DNA from: Bradyrhizobium sp. 21
Lineage (GTDB): Bacteria; Pseudomonadota; Alphaproteobacteria; Rhizobiales; Xanthobacteraceae
Direction of reading: 5' to 3'
DNA: 64,000 nt
Assembly (NCBI RefSeq): GCF_023073335.1
Contig: NZ_JADPJG010000023.1
Location: 766-64,765 of the forward strand
Both the position numbers and the translations under genes were made by a program. Shown here one piece after another: positions 61,818 to 64,000 of the stretch. Below the pieces are notes generated by a model. It saw nothing but the letters and a program-made list of their open reading frames with translations. It ran no database searches and was not told where the DNA came from. Within the stretch, counting starts at the first letter, position 1; each line of letters opens with the position of its first letter.

Positions 61818-63836
61818 ATGCCTGTCACCAATTTGAAGTCTCATCTCGCCGCCGCAATGCGGCTGTTTCGCGTGCCGGCGGACAATCCGGATCTGACGCG
61901 CGCGCAGTTCGACGCCTTCTCCAAGCAGGTCCCTCTGCTCTACTTCCTCCTCATGAGCAACTCGATCGCGGTCGCCTATACCTATGTGAACGTGGCGCCG
62001 GACTGGCTGACGCTGATCGTGCCGTCCGTGCTGACCGTGCTCGCCGCGCTTCGCACATTCTGGTGGCTGCACCAACGGCATCTCGTGCGGACCGATGCCG
62101 ACATCCTGCGCAATCTGCGCGCCACCAACTGGATGACATTGCCGATCGGCGCGGGCTTCACCGCCTGGTCCTTCGCGCTCTACCCTTACGGCGATCCCTT
62201 CGCCAAGAGCCAGGTCGCCTTCTACATGGCGGTGACCGTGATCGGCTGCATCTTCTCGCTGATGCATCTGCGCTCGGCGGCGCTGATCGTGACGCTGGTC
62301 GTCGACGTGCCCTATGTGCTGTTCTTCTGGGCCACCGGCGAGCCGACCCTGAAGGCGATCGCCGTCAACAATCTGCTCGTGTCGGGCGCGATGGTGACGG
62401 TGCTGTTCATCTATTATCGCGACTTCGCCGATCTCGTCGCCAGCCGCAAATCGCTGCTGGCGCAGCAGGTGGCCACCCAGGCGCTCTCGGACGAGAACTT
62501 CCGGCTCGCCAATCTGGATTCCCTCACCGAGCTGCCGAACCGCCGCCGCTTCTTCGCCGAGCTCTCGAGCGCCTTCGCTGACGCCGAGCGCAGGAGCATT
62601 CGCGTCGCCGTCGGGATCATCGACCTCGACGGCTTCAAGCCGATCAACGACAATTACGGTCACTCCGTCGGCGACCGCGTTCTGATCGAAGCGGGCCGCC
62701 GCATCCGCGAGGTCTGCGAGGGCTTTGGCCCGCAGCGGGTGGAATTTGCCAGGCTCGGCGGCGACGAGTTCGGCCTCGTCGTATGCGGCGACCCCGATGA
62801 CGCGGATCTGATGCGGCTTGGCGAACGCATCGGCGACCAGGTCAAGCTGCCCTACCAGCTCGACACCGCCCATAGCGGGCTGTCCTGCTCGACCGGTTTC
62901 GCGCTGTTCCCGCAATCGGCAACGACGGCGGAAGCGCTGTATGAATGCGCCGACTATTCGCTCTATCACGCCAAGCGCCATCTGCGCGGACGCACCGTGA
63001 TCTTCTCGAGCGAGCTCGAGGCCGAGATCCGCAGCCGCGGCGTCATCGAGAATTTGTTGCGCAGCGCCGATTTCAACACCGAGATGGACCTGGCGTTCCA
63101 ACCGATCGTGGACGCCATGAGCGAGCACACCGCCGGCTTCGAGGTGCTGGCGCGCTGGCACAGCGCCCGCCTCGGCCTGGTTTCCCCGGCCGATTTCATT
63201 CCGGCCGCCGAGCGCATCGGCCTGATCCGGCCGCTGACGCAGGCGTTGCTGGTCCGCGCGCTCACAACGGCCAGGTCCTGGCCCGACCACATCCGCCTGT
63301 CGTTCAACCTGTCCGCCCACGACGTCTGCTCGCCCGAGGGCATCCTGCCGCTGATCACCATCGTCGAGAAGAGCGGGCTGGCGCCGCACCGGATCGATTT
63401 CGAGATCACCGAGACCGCCGTCACATTCGATTTCGTGCGCGCGCAGCAGTCGATCGCGGCGTTGAAAGCGATGGGCTGCGGTATTTCGCTGGACGATTTC
63501 GGCACCGGCTATTCGTCGCTGAGCCACGTGCACCGGCTGCCGCTCGACAAGATCAAGGTCGACCGCAGCTTCGTCGCCGACATCAACGACAATCCGGTGA
63601 GCCACAAGATCATCAAGTCCCTCACGGGCCTCTGTGACGACATGGAGATCGCCTGCGTCGCCGAGGGCGTCGAGACTCGCGCTCAGCTCGATACATTGCG
63701 CCGGCTGGGATGCGACTTTATCCAGGGCTACTATTTCGCAAAGCCCATGCCGGGCGACGCGATCGGCGATTATCTGGTGAAGGAACGACTGCGCCTCGAC
63801 GGTGCCGCGACGCCCGCAGCGAAGATCGTGGCCTGA
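61818..63836 (+). CDS. Membrane GGDEF/EAL cyclic-di-GMP protein
   Basis: A 672-residue protein. A membrane region of about five segments fills residues ~35-205 (VNVAPDWLTLIVPSVLTVLA, YMAVTVIGCIFSLMHLRSAA). A diguanylate cyclase domain follows, with an intact GGDEF site near residue 314 (FARLGGDEFGLVV). A phosphodiesterase domain starts near 440, with EVL in place of EAL (FEVLARWHS), and continues with DDFGTGYSSLSHVHRLPLDK near 558. It may make and break cyclic-di-GMP; the Glu of EVL is kept, so hydrolysis is possible. The ribosome site is weak. Confidence 0.92.
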   Translation: MPVTNLKSHLAAAMRLFRVPADNPDLTRAQFDAFSKQVPLLYFLLMSNSIAVAYTYVNVAPDWLTLIVPSVLTVLAALRTFWWLHQRHLVRTDADILRNLRATNWMTLPIGAGFTAWSFALYPYGDPFAKSQVAFYMAVTVIGCIFSLMHLRSAALIVTLVVDVPYVLFFWATGEPTLKAIAVNNLLVSGAMVTVLFIYYRDFADLVASRKSLLAQQVATQALSDENFRLANLDSLTELPNRRRFFAELSSAFADAERRSIRVAVGIIDLDGFKPINDNYGHSVGDRVLIEAGRRIREVCEGFGPQRVEFARLGGDEFGLVVCGDPDDADLMRLGERIGDQVKLPYQLDTAHSGLSCSTGFALFPQSATTAEALYECADYSLYHAKRHLRGRTVIFSSELEAEIRSRGVIENLLRSADFNTEMDLAFQPIVDAMSEHTAGFEVLARWHSARLGLVSPADFIPAAERIGLIRPLTQALLVRALTTARSWPDHIRLSFNLSAHDVCSPEGILPLITIVEKSGLAPHRIDFEITETAVTFDFVRAQQSIAALKAMGCGISLDDFGTGYSSLSHVHRLPLDKIKVDRSFVADINDNPVSHKIIKSLTGLCDDMEIACVAEGVETRAQLDTLRRLGCDFIQGYYFAKPMPGDAIGDYLVKERLRLDGAATPAAKIVA

Positions 63837-63843
63837 GGCACAC

Positions 63844-64000
63844 CTAGCCGAGGCTGGGCAGATCGAGCCCTTTGTCACGGGCGCATTCGATCGCGGTGTC
63901 GTAGCCCGCGTCGGCGTGGCGCATGACGCCGCTGGCAGGATCGTTCCAAAGCACGCGCGCGATCCGCTTTGCGGCTTCCGGCGTGCCGTCGGCGACGATC
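63844..64000 (-). CDS. hutU: C-terminus of urocanate hydratase, cut by the window edge
   Basis: The last ~51 codons are present, reading IVADGTPEAAKRIARVLWND, then PASGVMRHADAGYDTAIECA and ending RDKGLDLPSLG before a TAG. The DGT-x-EAA and HADAGYD blocks are the standard end of urocanase, which converts urocanate to imidazolone propionate in histidine breakdown. The rest lies beyond the right edge. Confidence 0.85.
   Translation of the reverse strand, partial: IVADGTPEAAKRIARVLWNDPASGVMRHADAGYDTAIECARDKGLDLPSLG

Overview
The window looks like a chromosomal segment of a Bradyrhizobium-type alphaproteobacterium. This rests on very high GC with strong third-position GC, a subclass B3 metallo-beta-lactamase that looks like BJP-1, several small proteins of a kind I associate with this genus, and dispersed palindromic repeats typical of it. 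No searches were run. Family calls come from motifs, domain order and neighbourhood.

Layout. 1-16.2 kb is mixed housekeeping and accessory content: a ClC channel with CBS domains, a class II aldolase, a stress block (ferritin-like DUF892, Hsp20, a Lon-type protease and a tiny basic protein), HU, a thiolase and a Tat-exported GH1 glucosidase. A patch of short genus-type ORFs with a decayed transglutaminase gene (11.1-13.6 kb) follows, and then a large TonB-dependent receptor.

16.3-51.9 kb is a lanthanide- and PQQ-dependent alcohol-oxidation island. In order it holds: a NarX/UhpB-type kinase divergent from a NarL-type regulator; S-formylglutathione hydrolase; a translationally coupled Lut-type ABC system (binding protein, beta-propeller, ATPase, permease, exported protein); a CusF-like protein; the quinoprotein-relay set (CxxxCW protein, XoxJ-type binding protein, zinc metallohydrolase, SoxYZ-like carrier); a second ABC transporter; an outer-membrane barrel; a lone pqqA; a lanmodulin homologue; a PQQ dehydrogenase/cytochrome c/binding-protein triplet; an AraC regulator divergent from xoxF; xoxF, xoxG, glutathione-dependent formaldehyde dehydrogenase and Gfa; a Tat-exported molybdenum hydroxylase; and a third PQQ dehydrogenase paired with a Rieske protein. 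All three quinoprotein dehydrogenases carry the Asp-x-Asp signature of lanthanide enzymes.

The inferred logic is as follows. The TonB receptor and Lut ABC system would take up rare-earth ions, and lanmodulin would buffer them in the periplasm. XoxF-type enzymes would oxidise methanol or other alcohols and pass electrons to cytochrome or Rieske partners. Formaldehyde would leave through Gfa, the class III dehydrogenase and FghA to formate. pqqB-E, formate dehydrogenase and a calcium-type mxaFI are not in the window.

52-64 kb returns to general content: truncated haemoglobin, 3-hydroxybutyryl-CoA dehydrogenase, an orphan PstS, a convergent tungstate-type permease and binding protein without an ATPase, a stand-alone TonB plug fragment, an esterase, the B3 beta-lactamase behind six 13-bp tandem repeats, a GGDEF/EAL protein, and the C-terminus of urocanate hydratase at the right edge. 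No tRNA, rRNA, CRISPR or intact insertion sequence was recognised.
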